The translations under genes and the position numbers were made by a program. The notes under the pieces were generated by a model that saw only the letters and a list, made by a program, of their open reading frames with translations, did no database searches and was not told the DNA's origin. Positions 34,937 through 43,370 of a DNA stretch of 64,000 bases are shown one piece after another (positions within the stretch are counted from its first letter, which is position 1; every line of letters starts with the position of its first letter). Source of the stretch: Arthrobacter sp. Leaf137 (GTDB taxonomy: Bacteria; Actinomycetota; Actinomycetes; Actinomycetales; Micrococcaceae). The stretch is taken from the NCBI RefSeq assembly GCF_001423525.1, contig NZ_LMOI01000002.1, positions 25,109 to 89,108 of the forward strand, written 5' to 3'.

Positions 34937-37097
34937 GGGTCCACCGGCTGTCCGCCAGGTCATCGATCAGCATCACACTCTGACCCTGGATGGAATTCAA
35001 CGCAGCTTCGAGCTCGGGGCCAACAACCACCCGGTCCCAGACCCCGGCCAACCGGTATGCGCTGTTGCCGCCCCTGCTTCCTGTGGGGCCACCGTGGGCC
35101 AACTGCAGGGCGCCGAGGTAAGGGATGCGGCCGATGTCGGAAATCCCCCGGGCCAGGGAATCCACCAGCTGCGGTTTGCTGCGCGACGGGATGCTCACAA
35201 TCGCTGCCGGCCGGCCACCACCACTCCAGCCCGCCGTCCTGGAGTCACCTGTTCCCCACTCCCGCAGGACCTGGACGCAGGCCTGCAGCATGGCAGGGTC
35301 CACCGGACGGTCTTCCGCGCCGGCGGCGAAGATCGTGCGCAGGGCACCGCCCCAGCCAAGGTCGGTCAGCCTGGCCAGGACGCGGCCCTCTGACAGCGCC
35401 TCCGGAGGCTTGATTTTTCCCTTAACCGGAACGCCCAGCCGGTCCATCCCGCTGGGCCACTGCAGCCGCGCTTCAAGGACGCCGCCGGCCCTGCTGAGCG
35501 TCTGCCCGGCCGCGTTCGTGGCATCGGCTGCGACGTCGGCGGGGAACCACTGCCCGGCGCAGTTGTCGCAACGGCCACAGGCGTGGGCAGTCTCATCATC
35601 AAGGACGGACGTGATGTACTCCATCCGGCACCCTGCAGTGTCCTGGTAGATGATCATGGAGTCCTGCTCATCTACGCGGGCCTCGGCAATGCGCTGGTAC
35701 CGCTCCGCGTCATAGACCCACGGCCGCCCGGTGGAGCGCCAGCCGCCGCCTACCCGCTCCACGGCCCCATCCACCGAAAGGACCTTGAGCAGCAACTCCA
35801 GCGGGGTCCGGCGCAGGTCCACCCGTGCTTCCAGCGCCACGGTGGACACGGCACTTCCCGCCTCGGCAAGGGCCGTCAGGACTGCGGCAGCTTTCTCCTC
35901 CGCCGGCATGGACGCGGTGGCGAAGTACTGCCAGATGTCCCGGTCCTCGGAGCCCGGCAACAGCAGGACATCGGCGTTGGCGGCTCCACGGCCTGCACGG
36001 CCCACCTGCTGGTAGTAGGCAACCGGCGACGACGGCGCCCCGAGGTGGACCACGAACCCAAGGTCCGGCTTGTCGAAGCCCATGCCCAGTGCGGACGTGG
36101 CAACCAGGGCCTTGACCTGGTTGTCCTTGAGCAGCTGCTCGGCGCGTTCCCGGTCTGCGGGGTCGGTGCGGCCGGTGTAGGAAAGCACTTCGTGGCCCGC
36201 CTCCGCCAGCAAGCGGGCGGTGTCCTCGGCGGCGGAAACGGTCAGGGTGTAGATGATGCCGCTGCCGGGCAGGTCCGAGAGGTGGGTCAGCAGCCACCCG
36301 AGGCGCTGGCGGGCGTCAGGGAGCGTCAGGACGCCGAGCCGCAGCGAATCGCGGCCCAGGGCACCGCGGATGGTCAGGACGCCGGCGCCGAGTTGCTCTT
36401 CGATGTCATGGACCACGCGGGAGTTGGCGGTGGCCGTGGTGGCCAGCACCGGCACCGAATCCGGCAACTGCTCAATGAGGTCTGCGATCCGGCGGTAATC
36501 GGGACGGAAGTCGTGGCCCCAGTCCGAGATGCAGTGTGCCTCGTCGATGACCAGCAGTCCGGTGCGCCGGATCAGTTCCGGCAGCTGGTTTTCCCGGAAG
36601 GAGGGGTTGGTCAAACGTTCCGGTGAGACCAGGAGAACGTCAACCTGGTCCGCCGCAAGCTGTTCGCGGACGGTGTCCCACTCCAGCTGGTTCGCCGAGT
36701 TAATGGCCACGGCCCGGACACCGGCCCTGGCGGCAGCCGCCACCTGGTCACGCATCAGGGCCAGCAACGGCGACACGATCAGGGTGGGGCCGGCGCCCCG
36801 GCGGCGCAGCAGGAGCGACGCCACGAAATAGACAGCCGACTTGCCCCACCCGGTGCGCTGGACCACCAAAGTCCGCCGGCCGCCGTCGACGAGCGCCTCA
36901 ATGGCCTCGTACTGGCCGTCGTGGAAATCCGCCCCGGCGTTTCCCACCAGCTCGCGCAGCACCGCCAGCGCCTGGCTGTGGGTGGCGGTACCGGATCCGC
37001 CCGGAGGGGATGGCTGCGCCGAGGAAGCGTCAGCCCCAAAATCAGCGTCTGAATCAATATCGGTGTGGGAAAGGGTGGCGTTCCGGTTATCAACCAT
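34860..37097 (-). CDS. RecQ family DNA helicase with C-terminal phosphoribosyltransferase-like domain
   Basis: A 745-residue 3'-5' helicase for recombination and repair. Walker A TGWGKSAV lies near 88-95, DEAH in LVIDEAHCISDWGHDFRPDY, and motif VI in QQVGRAGRG. The zinc-binding cysteines are CRMEY...ACGRCDNCAG, near 440-470. The last about 150 residues are not the usual HRDC domain. They contain IVSIPSRSKPQL and SVMLIDDLADSRWTLTVAG, which resembles the PRPP loop of ComF-type phosphoribosyltransferases with TG replaced by SR. The ATG at 37097 is preceded by GATACT at 6 nt; the frame stays open further but into manB. The 3' end overlaps the MFS gene. Confidence 0.9.
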   Translation of the reverse strand: MVDNRNATLSHTDIDSDADFGADASSAQPSPPGGSGTATHSQALAVLRELVGNAGADFHDGQYEAIEALVDGGRRTLVVQRTGWGKSAVYFVASLLLRRRGAGPTLIVSPLLALMRDQVAAAARAGVRAVAINSANQLEWDTVREQLAADQVDVLLVSPERLTNPSFRENQLPELIRRTGLLVIDEAHCISDWGHDFRPDYRRIADLIEQLPDSVPVLATTATANSRVVHDIEEQLGAGVLTIRGALGRDSLRLGVLTLPDARQRLGWLLTHLSDLPGSGIIYTLTVSAAEDTARLLAEAGHEVLSYTGRTDPADRERAEQLLKDNQVKALVATSALGMGFDKPDLGFVVHLGAPSSPVAYYQQVGRAGRGAANADVLLLPGSEDRDIWQYFATASMPAEEKAAAVLTALAEAGSAVSTVALEARVDLRRTPLELLLKVLSVDGAVERVGGGWRSTGRPWVYDAERYQRIAEARVDEQDSMIIYQDTAGCRMEYITSVLDDETAHACGRCDNCAGQWFPADVAADATNAAGQTLSRAGGVLEARLQWPSGMDRLGVPVKGKIKPPEALSEGRVLARLTDLGWGGALRTIFAAGAEDRPVDPAMLQACVQVLREWGTGDSRTAGWSGGGRPAAIVSIPSRSKPQLVDSLARGISDIGRIPYLGALQLAHGGPTGSRGGNSAYRLAGVWDRVVVGPELEAALNSIQGQSVMLIDDLADSRWTLTVAGRALRQAGAGAVLPLVLAQAG

Positions 37098-37225
37098 TGA
37101 TTCAGTATCCCAGCCGCCCCTGACAACTGGCCTCCGCCCAACTGTTATGTGGAAAGGCCCACAGATCCTTTGCGTCACAATCACCAGCCCCGTCTCCCCC
37201 TCCACAGGCACCGCACGGGTCCACG

Positions 37226-37231
37226 TAAGAT
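37226..37231 (+). promoter_or_regulatory. -10 element for leaderless manB mRNA
   Basis: TAAGAT lies 7 nt before the GTG at 37239, supporting this start. Confidence 0.4.
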
Positions 37232-37238
37232 AAAGCCC

Positions 37239-38657
37239 GTGACTAGCGAACAGACAACGACTTTTGACCTTTCGGCATCCTTCAAGGCCTACGACGTCCG
37301 CGGCATTGTGGGCGAATCGATCACCGCCGAAATCGTCGAAGCCGTGGGGGCCGCATTCGTGGACGTCCTGCAGCTCGAAGGCCAGACCATCCTGGTGGGC
37401 GGCGACATGCGCCCCTCCTCGCCCGAGTTCAGCAAGGCCTTCGCCGCCGGTGCTGCCACCCGAGGCGCCAACGTGGAACTGCTGGACCTGATCTCCACCG
37501 ATGAGCTCTACTTCGCCTGCGGCCTCCTCAACCGGGCAGGGGCCACCTTCACCGCGAGCCACAACCCCGCCGGCTACAACGGCATCAAGATGTCCAAGGC
37601 TGGCGCAGTCCCCATTTCCTCCGAAACCGGCCTGAAGGACATCCAGGCCCTTGCCGAGCACTACCTCAGCACGGGGACCATCCCGGCTGCCGGCCAGCGC
37701 GGCCAGATTGGTGTGCGTGACGTCCTGAAGGAGTACTCCGAGTACCTCCGCAAGCTGGTGGACCTCTCGGGTTCCCGCCGCCTGAAGGTTGTCGTGGATG
37801 CCGGAAACGGCATGGCCGGGCTGACCACGCCCGCAGTTCTGGGTGACGCCCTGCTGCCCAAGCTGCCGTTCGACATCATTCCGCTGTACTTCGAACTGGA
37901 CGGTTCCTTCCCGAACCACCCCGCCAACCCGCTGGAGCCGGAAAACCTCCGGGACCTGCAGGCCGCCGTCGTCGAGCACGGTGCTGACATTGGGCTGGCC
38001 TTCGACGGCGACGCCGACCGCTGCTTCGTGGTGGACGAAAAGGGCGAGCCCGTCTCGCCGTCGGCCGTTACCGGCATGGTGGCCCGGCGCGAAATTGCCC
38101 GTGCGAAGGCCCAGGGCGAAGCCACCCCCACGATCATCCACAATCTCCTCACGTCCCGGGCTGTGGCCGAGCTGGTGGAGCACGACGGCGGCCGGGCCGT
38201 CCGCACGCGCGTGGGCCACTCCTTCATCAAGGCAGTCATGGCCGAGGAAGGCGCGGTGTTCGGCGGCGAGCACTCGGCACACTTCTACTTCCGCGACTTC
38301 TGGAACGCGGACACCGGCATGCTGGCTGCCATGCACGTCCTGGCCGCGCTGGGTGAACAGGACGGCCCGCTGTCCGAGCTCGGCCGCGAGTACGAGCCCT
38401 ATGTCAGCTCCGGGGAGATCAACTCCGAGGTGGACGACAAGCCGGCCGCCGTCGAGCGCGTGCGCGCAGACTTCGCCGCCGAGGACATCACCATCGACAC
38501 CCTGGACGGCAGCACCTTCACGGCCAACGACGGCAGCTACTGGTTTAACCTGCGCCCGTCCAACACCGAACCTTTCCTGCGGCTCAACGCCGAAGCGACA
38601 GACCAGGCCACGATGGAACGGGTCCGGGACCGGGTCCTGGCCCTTGTGCGGGCCTAG
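37239..38657 (+). CDS. manB: Phosphomannomutase/phosphoglucomutase
   Basis: Interconverts hexose-6-phosphate and hexose-1-phosphate, feeding GDP-mannose and glycan synthesis. The protein has 472 residues. The phosphoserine loop is TASHNPAGYNGIK (Ser near 108). The metal-binding loop is FDGDADRCF. The sugar-binding loop is GGEHSAHFYFRD, and the phosphate-binding loop near the C-terminus is RPSNTEPFLR; all four active-site loops are intact. GTG start. The next gene follows after 3 nt, so co-transcription is expected. Confidence 0.94.
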   Translation: MTSEQTTTFDLSASFKAYDVRGIVGESITAEIVEAVGAAFVDVLQLEGQTILVGGDMRPSSPEFSKAFAAGAATRGANVELLDLISTDELYFACGLLNRAGATFTASHNPAGYNGIKMSKAGAVPISSETGLKDIQALAEHYLSTGTIPAAGQRGQIGVRDVLKEYSEYLRKLVDLSGSRRLKVVVDAGNGMAGLTTPAVLGDALLPKLPFDIIPLYFELDGSFPNHPANPLEPENLRDLQAAVVEHGADIGLAFDGDADRCFVVDEKGEPVSPSAVTGMVARREIARAKAQGEATPTIIHNLLTSRAVAELVEHDGGRAVRTRVGHSFIKAVMAEEGAVFGGEHSAHFYFRDFWNADTGMLAAMHVLAALGEQDGPLSELGREYEPYVSSGEINSEVDDKPAAVERVRADFAAEDITIDTLDGSTFTANDGSYWFNLRPSNTEPFLRLNAEATDQATMERVRDRVLALVRA

Positions 38658-38660
38658 ACC

Positions 38661-39149
38661 ATGGCTGACCATACCGGGCGCGCTGCGGCGGGGCAGGAAA
38701 GCTGGCGGGATTCTGTCCCCGAAGCCACGGCGACCGACCTTGAAAATCTCCTCGGAACCGGCGTCAGCGCCGCCCAGGAGCAGCTTCAGCGCGCCGGCGG
38801 CTTCCTCCCGTTCGCCCTCACGGTGCAGAACGACGGCGAGGTACGGCTGGTCGCGGTTTCACCGGCGGATGCCGGGGACGGAAGCGAAGCCGAGTTCGAT
38901 GCCGACGCCATGATCAGTGATTTGAACGCGTTGTTGCGGCAGAACCGGGACGATTTCCGCGCCGCTGCCCTGGTGTGCGACATCCTGCTGGTGGAGGAGG
39001 ACTCCGACGCCATCCACGTGGCCGCAGAGCACCGGGACGGTTCGGTCTTCGCCGCCGTGCTTCCCTACGCGGCCAACGCCGCCACCCAGGCCTGGGAGTT
39101 CGGCCAACTGGAGGCCGATACCAACGAGCCCGCCATCTGGGTGGACTAG
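38661..39149 (+). CDS. Hypothetical protein, probably co-transcribed with manB
   Basis: Not recognised. A 162-residue acidic soluble protein (WRDSVPEATATDLENLLG, then ALTVQNDGEVRLVAVSP and FRAAALVCDILLVEEDSD). The alternating strand/helix pattern suggests a single alpha/beta domain with an acidic C-terminus. ATG start 3 nt after the manB stop. The nsrR gene follows 15 nt later, so it may bridge manB and nsrR in one transcript. Confidence 0.65.
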   Translation: MADHTGRAAAGQESWRDSVPEATATDLENLLGTGVSAAQEQLQRAGGFLPFALTVQNDGEVRLVAVSPADAGDGSEAEFDADAMISDLNALLRQNRDDFRAAALVCDILLVEEDSDAIHVAAEHRDGSVFAAVLPYAANAATQAWEFGQLEADTNEPAIWVD

Positions 39150-39164
39150 ACCAGGCGCCGCGCC

Positions 39165-39650
39165 ATGAAGATCAACGCGTTTGCCGATGTCAGCCTGCGG
39201 GCACTGATGGTGCTGGCGGCCGTTCCGGGCGGCCAGCTCCTGACCACGCAGAACATTGCGGACGCCGTGGGGACCCCATACAACCATGTCAGCAAAGCCA
39301 TGGCCAGGCTCCGCACCATGGGCCTGATTGACGTGGAGCGGGGCCGCACCGGGGGTTCCCGGCTGAGCAGCGCCGGCAGGACGGCCACCGTGGGACAGAT
39401 CCTCCGGGAACTCGATACGCGCACGGACCCGGCCGACTGCATGGCCGCCACGGGCAATTGCCCGCTGATCAATGAGTGCAAGCTGCGCGCAGCCCTGGCC
39501 CGGGCACGCGAGGCGTTCTACCGTGAGCTTGATCCGGTAGTCATTGCCGATCTTCCGGGATCCCGCCAAATGGCTCCCGTATTCGAGATGATTGGCCTCC
39601 GCCCCGGACTGTTGGAACCGCTCCGTCCGAGCGTGCAGCCGAGGCAGTAA
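39165..39650 (+). CDS. nsrR: Rrf2 family regulator, NsrR-like nitric oxide sensor
   Basis: A 161-residue DNA-binding protein. The winged helix lies at about 10-65 (TTQNIADAVGTPYNHVSKAM as the recognition part). Cysteines at about 92, 99 and 105 (DCMAATGNCPLINECK) match the three Fe-S ligands of actinobacterial NsrR, whose [4Fe-4S] cluster reacts with NO. The neighbouring hmp flavohemoglobin gene is the classic NsrR target, which strengthens the assignment. The name rests on cysteine spacing and context. Confidence 0.9.
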   Translation: MKINAFADVSLRALMVLAAVPGGQLLTTQNIADAVGTPYNHVSKAMARLRTMGLIDVERGRTGGSRLSSAGRTATVGQILRELDTRTDPADCMAATGNCPLINECKLRAALARAREAFYRELDPVVIADLPGSRQMAPVFEMIGLRPGLLEPLRPSVQPRQ

Positions 39651-39673
39651 CCGGCGCGAAACCGCCTATAGCC

Positions 39674-39687
39674 GGGAGCTTTCTCCC
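39674..39687 (+). terminator. Weak hairpin after nsrR
   Basis: GGGAG/CTCCC with a 4-nt loop (CTTT), followed by AGTTTGATTT. Confidence 0.35.
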
Positions 39688-39702
39688 AGTTTGATTTCAA
39701 AC

Positions 39703-39760
39703 TTCTACAAGGCGTAGAACTGAGGCAGAAATACTTGTATTTCATCTGCAAGCATTTCGC
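39703..39760 (+). promoter_or_regulatory. hmp upstream region with candidate NsrR operators
   Basis: An inverted repeat TTCTAC-N5-GTAGAA (39703-39719) is followed by the AT-rich stretch AAATACTTGTATTTCATC with CTTG/CAAG flanks (to about 39752). NsrR sites are AT-rich inverted repeats ahead of hmp in other bacteria. Which repeat is the real site cannot be decided. Confidence 0.45.
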
Positions 39761-39803
39761 CAAGGCCGGACAAAGGCCCCGGTCCCAACCTCAGGAGTCC
39801 GCA

Positions 39804-40964
39804 ATGCTCTCGGATAAATCCCGCCCCGTCATCGAAGCCACACTGCCGCTGGTGGGATCACGGATCGGCGACATTACCCCCAAGTTCTACGCCCGCCTGT
39901 TCGCCGCACACCCGGAACTCCTCGACGGCCTCTTCAGCCGATCAAACCAGCGCAACGGCAGCCAGCAGCAGGCCCTGGCCGGAAGCATCGCCGCCTTCGC
40001 CACCCACCTGGTCAACAACCCGGGCACCCTGCCGGAAACCGTGCTGTCCCGCATCGCCCATCGCCACGCCTCCCTTGGCATCACCGAACCGCAGTACAAG
40101 GTGGTCTACGAGCACCTGTTCGCCGCGATCGCCGAGGACCTTGCCGAAGTGATCACCCCGGAGATCGCAGAAGCCTGGACCGAGGTCTACTGGCTCATGG
40201 CGGACGCGCTCATCAAGCTGGAAAAGGGCCTGTACGCGGCCCAGGCCAACGGCAGGATGTGGGCGCCGTGGCGCGTGTCCGCCAAGACGCCGGCCGGCGT
40301 CGGATCCATGACGTTCACCCTGGAACCTGCCGACGACACCCCCGTCACCGAAGCACTTCCCGGCCAGTACGTCAGCGTCAAGGTCCAGCTTCCGGACGGC
40401 CTGCGCCAGGTGCGCCAGTACTCCCTGTCAGGCGAAGCCGGCACCAGCCGCAGCTTCACCACCAAGAAGGACGACGGCGGTGAGGTCTCCCCCGTCCTGC
40501 ACAACACCGTCCAGGCGGGCGACATCCTGGAAATTTCAAACCCCTACGGCGAAATCACGCTCAAGGAAGGCGACGGCCCGGTGGTCCTGGCCTCCGCCGG
40601 CATCGGCTGCACCCCCACGGCCTCCATCCTGCGCTCACTCGCCGACACCGGCACCGACCGGCAGGTCCTGGTGCTGCACGCCGAGAGCACCCTGGACAGC
40701 TGGGCACTGCGCGGCCAGATGACGGACGACGTCGAGCGCCTGGACGGAGCCGAGCTGCAGCTGTGGCTGGAGCAGCCGGTGGACGGCGCAAGGGAGGGAT
40801 TCATGTCCCTGCGCGAGGTGGACCTTCCCGCCGATGCCTCCCTCTACCTGTGCGGTCCGCTGCCGTTCATGAAGAACATCCGCAATGAGGCCATCAACGC
40901 CGGCATTCCGGCAACCCGCATCCACTACGAAGTCTTCGGCCCGGACATCTGGCAGGCTTCTTAA
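39804..40964 (+). CDS. hmp: Flavohemoglobin, nitric oxide dioxygenase
   Basis: Converts NO to nitrate with O2 and NAD(P)H. The 386 residues comprise a globin domain (1-140) with B10 Tyr (FYARLF, Y29) and proximal His in AHRHASLG (about H88). A ferredoxin-reductase FAD domain follows (RQYSLSG motif), then an NAD domain with SAGIGCTPTASIL and LCGPLPFMKN. The start at 39804 has AGGAG upstream; an in-frame extension to 39735 lacks support. It follows nsrR directly, giving a sensor/detoxification pair. Confidence 0.96.
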   Translation: MLSDKSRPVIEATLPLVGSRIGDITPKFYARLFAAHPELLDGLFSRSNQRNGSQQQALAGSIAAFATHLVNNPGTLPETVLSRIAHRHASLGITEPQYKVVYEHLFAAIAEDLAEVITPEIAEAWTEVYWLMADALIKLEKGLYAAQANGRMWAPWRVSAKTPAGVGSMTFTLEPADDTPVTEALPGQYVSVKVQLPDGLRQVRQYSLSGEAGTSRSFTTKKDDGGEVSPVLHNTVQAGDILEISNPYGEITLKEGDGPVVLASAGIGCTPTASILRSLADTGTDRQVLVLHAESTLDSWALRGQMTDDVERLDGAELQLWLEQPVDGAREGFMSLREVDLPADASLYLCGPLPFMKNIRNEAINAGIPATRIHYEVFGPDIWQAS

Positions 40965-40971
40965 AAGCAAA

Positions 40972-41026
40972 AGTACGACGGCGGCCCCGCACCTTTTCGC
41001 GAAAGGTGCGGGGCCGCCGTCGTACT
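40972..41026. terminator. Very long bidirectional terminator
   Basis: An approximately 25-bp nearly perfect stem (AGTACGACGGCGGCCCC outer arm) with CGCG at the tip lies between convergent hmp and pckG. TTTT and AAAA near the loop serve both directions only partly. Confidence 0.8.
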
Positions 41027-41039
41027 CAGCGAAGAACTC

Positions 41040-42866
41040 CTACGCGAGGCGGGACTTCAGGCCGTTCAGCTCGGACTGCAGCGCCTGCGGGAGGGAGCCG
41101 CCGAAGTTGTCGAACCATTCCTCGATGGAGGCCAGCTCGGTGGCCCACTCTGCGGGGTCAACCCTGACTGCTTCCTCCACCTGGGCGGGGGTCATGTCCA
41201 GGCCTTCGAGGTCGATGGCCTCGCCGGTGGGAACGAATCCGATGGGGGTTTCGACGGCGTCGGCCTTGCCCTCAAGGCGCTCGATGGCCCACTTGAGGAC
41301 GCGGGCGTTGTCGCCGAACCCGGGCCAGGCGAAGCCGCCTTCGGAGTTCCGGCGGAACCAGTTGACCAGGAAGATCTTGGGCAGCCGTTCCGGGTTGGCC
41401 TTGGCGGACAGGTTGACCCAGTGGTTCAGGTAGTCGCCTGCGTCGTAGCCGATGAAGGGCAGCATGGCCATGGGGTCGCGGCGGACCACGCCCACCGCAC
41501 CGGCTGCAGCTGCAGTGGTTTCGGAGGACAGGGTGGAGCCCATGAAGATACCGTTGGACCAGCTGCGGGCCTCGGTCACCAGCGGGATGGTGGTCTTGCG
41601 GCGGCCGCCGAACAGGATCGCGGACAGCTCCACGCCCTCGGGGTTGTTGTATTCCTCGGCGAGCATGTCGATCTGGTCGATCGGGGTGCAGAAGCGGGAG
41701 TTCGGGTGCGCAGCGGGCTTGTCCGAGTCGGGCGTCCAGGAGTTGCCCTGCCAGTCAGTCAGGTGCGCAGGGGTTTCCTCGGTCATCCCCTCCCACCACA
41801 CGCCGCCGTCGTCGGTCATCGCAACGTTGGTGAAGATGCTGTTGCCCTTGGCGATGGCGCGCATGGCGTTGGGGTTGGTGCCCCAGCCGGTACCGGGAGC
41901 CACACCGAACAGGCCGGCTTCGGGGTTGACCGCGCGGAGCTCGCCTTCCTTGCCGAAGCGCATCCAGGTGATGTCGTCGCCGAGGGTTTCGACCTTCCAG
42001 CCGCTGATGGTGGGATCAAGCAGCGCGAGGTTGGTCTTGCCGCAGGCGGACGGGAAGGCTGCGGAGACGTAGTACGTCTTCTGCTCGGGCGAGGTGAGCT
42101 TGAGAATCAGCATGTGCTCGGCCAGCCAGCCCTCGTCGCGGGCCATCACGGAAGCGATGCGCAGGGCGTAGCACTTCTTGCCCAGCAGGGCGTTGCCGCC
42201 GTAGCCGGAGCCGAACGACCAGATGGAGCGCTCCTCCGGGAAGTGGACAATCCACTTGTCCGGGTTGCACGGCCAGGGCACGTCGGCCTGGCCCTGTTCC
42301 AGCGGCGCACCCAGGGAGTGCAGGGCCGGAACGAAGAAGGCGTTGGTCTCGGTGATGCGGTTCAGGACATCGGTGCCGATGCGGGCCATGATGCGCATCG
42401 AGGCCACAACGTAGGCACTGTCCGTGATTTCGACGCCGAACTTCGGGTCCTCCGCGTCAAGGTGGCCCATGACGAAGGGGATGACGTACATGGTGCGGCC
42501 GCGCATGGAGCCGGCGAACAGGCCGCGCAACTTCTCCTTCATCTCCGCCGGAGCCATCCAGTTGTTGGTGAAGCCGGCGTCGCGCTTGTTCTCGGAGCAG
42601 ATGAAGGTCTGTTCCTCGACCCGGGCAACATCGGCCGGATCGGAGAAGGCTGCGAAGGAGTTGGGGAACAGGTCCTGGTTGAGCCTGGTCAGCGTGCCGG
42701 CGGCAACGAGTTCATCGGTGAGGCGCGTGTTTTCCTCTTCGGACCCGTCAACCCAGTGGATGCGGTCCGGCTGCGTCAGCTCAGCAACTTCTTCGACCCA
42801 TGCCAGCAGCCCGGCATGTGTGGTGGGTGCTTCGTCAAGCAGCGGCTTCTGTGCCAGATCGCCCAT
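41040..42866 (-). CDS. pckG: Phosphoenolpyruvate carboxykinase (GTP)
   Basis: Converts oxaloacetate and GTP to PEP, the first committed gluconeogenic step. The 608 residues have the GTP-type hallmarks: P-loop [13 protein letters not shown] near 270-282, metal/kinase region GDDITWMRF, and PNSRFCTP. Also present is the guanine-binding part [20 protein letters not shown]. Of the two possible ATGs (42890 and 42866), the second has GAGGAAGGGA upstream and gives the family's MGDL-type N-terminus. The upstream region holds two palindromes that could bind carbon-responsive regulators. Confidence 0.95.
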   Translation of the reverse strand: MGDLAQKPLLDEAPTTHAGLLAWVEEVAELTQPDRIHWVDGSEEENTRLTDELVAAGTLTRLNQDLFPNSFAAFSDPADVARVEEQTFICSENKRDAGFTNNWMAPAEMKEKLRGLFAGSMRGRTMYVIPFVMGHLDAEDPKFGVEITDSAYVVASMRIMARIGTDVLNRITETNAFFVPALHSLGAPLEQGQADVPWPCNPDKWIVHFPEERSIWSFGSGYGGNALLGKKCYALRIASVMARDEGWLAEHMLILKLTSPEQKTYYVSAAFPSACGKTNLALLDPTISGWKVETLGDDITWMRFGKEGELRAVNPEAGLFGVAPGTGWGTNPNAMRAIAKGNSIFTNVAMTDDGGVWWEGMTEETPAHLTDWQGNSWTPDSDKPAAHPNSRFCTPIDQIDMLAEEYNNPEGVELSAILFGGRRKTTIPLVTEARSWSNGIFMGSTLSSETTAAAAGAVGVVRRDPMAMLPFIGYDAGDYLNHWVNLSAKANPERLPKIFLVNWFRRNSEGGFAWPGFGDNARVLKWAIERLEGKADAVETPIGFVPTGEAIDLEGLDMTPAQVEEAVRVDPAEWATELASIEEWFDNFGGSLPQALQSELNGLKSRLA

Positions 42867-42909
42867 TGCGGTTCCCTTCCTCGGGTTCATCGGTGTGTCC
42901 TAAATGCTA

Positions 42910-42921
42910 TGGTCCGGACCA
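42910..42921 (-). promoter_or_regulatory. Palindrome resembling a GntR/FadR-type operator upstream of pckG
   Basis: TGGTCCGGACCA is a perfect 12-bp palindrome 44 nt from the pckG start. It has the TGGT...ACCA ends typical of many FadR-subfamily GntR sites. Confidence 0.45.
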
Positions 42922-43029
42922 GTGACGGATTTCGGCAGGTTGCTTGCTACAAGATGGCTCAAAATGCGGATTCCGCGAGATTTCAAGGAATATTTGTGGA
43001 AAAGTCTACGATTAAGTGAGGAAGGTCAC

Positions 43030-43043
43030 CTAGACCGGTCTAG
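43030..43043. promoter_or_regulatory. Perfect 14-bp palindrome CTAGACCGGTCTAG
   Basis: It lies between pckG and tRNA-Arg, about 165 nt upstream of pckG and 26 nt upstream of the tRNA -35. The symmetry suggests a dimeric repressor site; the target is unclear. Confidence 0.45.
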
Positions 43044-43068
43044 TAGCGCAGATAACAGCTCTCTCGAT

Positions 43069-43097
43069 TTGGCACTCCGTCAAGACTCGCGTAAAGT
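43069..43097 (+). promoter_or_regulatory. Promoter of tRNA-Arg
   Basis: TTGGCA (43069-43074), a 17-nt spacer and TAAAGT (43092-43097). Confidence 0.55.
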
Positions 43098-43142
43098 AAT
43101 TCGAGTTCCAAGGAGAGCGGTTCTTCTCCGGGAACACGAGAT

Positions 43143-43216
<74 letters not shown>

Positions 43217-43221
43217 CAAAC

Positions 43222-43257
43222 AAGGTCCGCACCGGTTCGCCGGTGCGGACCTTTTGC
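43222..43257 (+). terminator. Terminator after tRNA-Arg
   Basis: AAGGTCCGCACCGG/CCGGTGCGGACCTT stem with a TTCG-type loop and T-rich tail. Confidence 0.8.
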
Positions 43258-43358
43258 TTTAACGCCTGCCGGCGTTCCCCGATCCGCGGCATGCCTCCTT
43301 CGCTGCCGCCGCTCACGCCTTCACTGCTTCGGCACGCGTTTCGCGCGGCCGCCCGGCG

Positions 43359-43364
43359 TAGGCT
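43359..43364 (+). promoter_or_regulatory. -10 element for leaderless mRNA of 43371 gene
   Basis: TAGGCT, 6 nt before the ATG at 43371. Confidence 0.45.
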
Positions 43365-43370
43365 GTCCCC

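Noticed and set aside
34860..38672. 1270-codon frame including recQ and 525 further upstream codons
   Set aside because: The upstream part is the shadow of manB; recQ starts at 37097.
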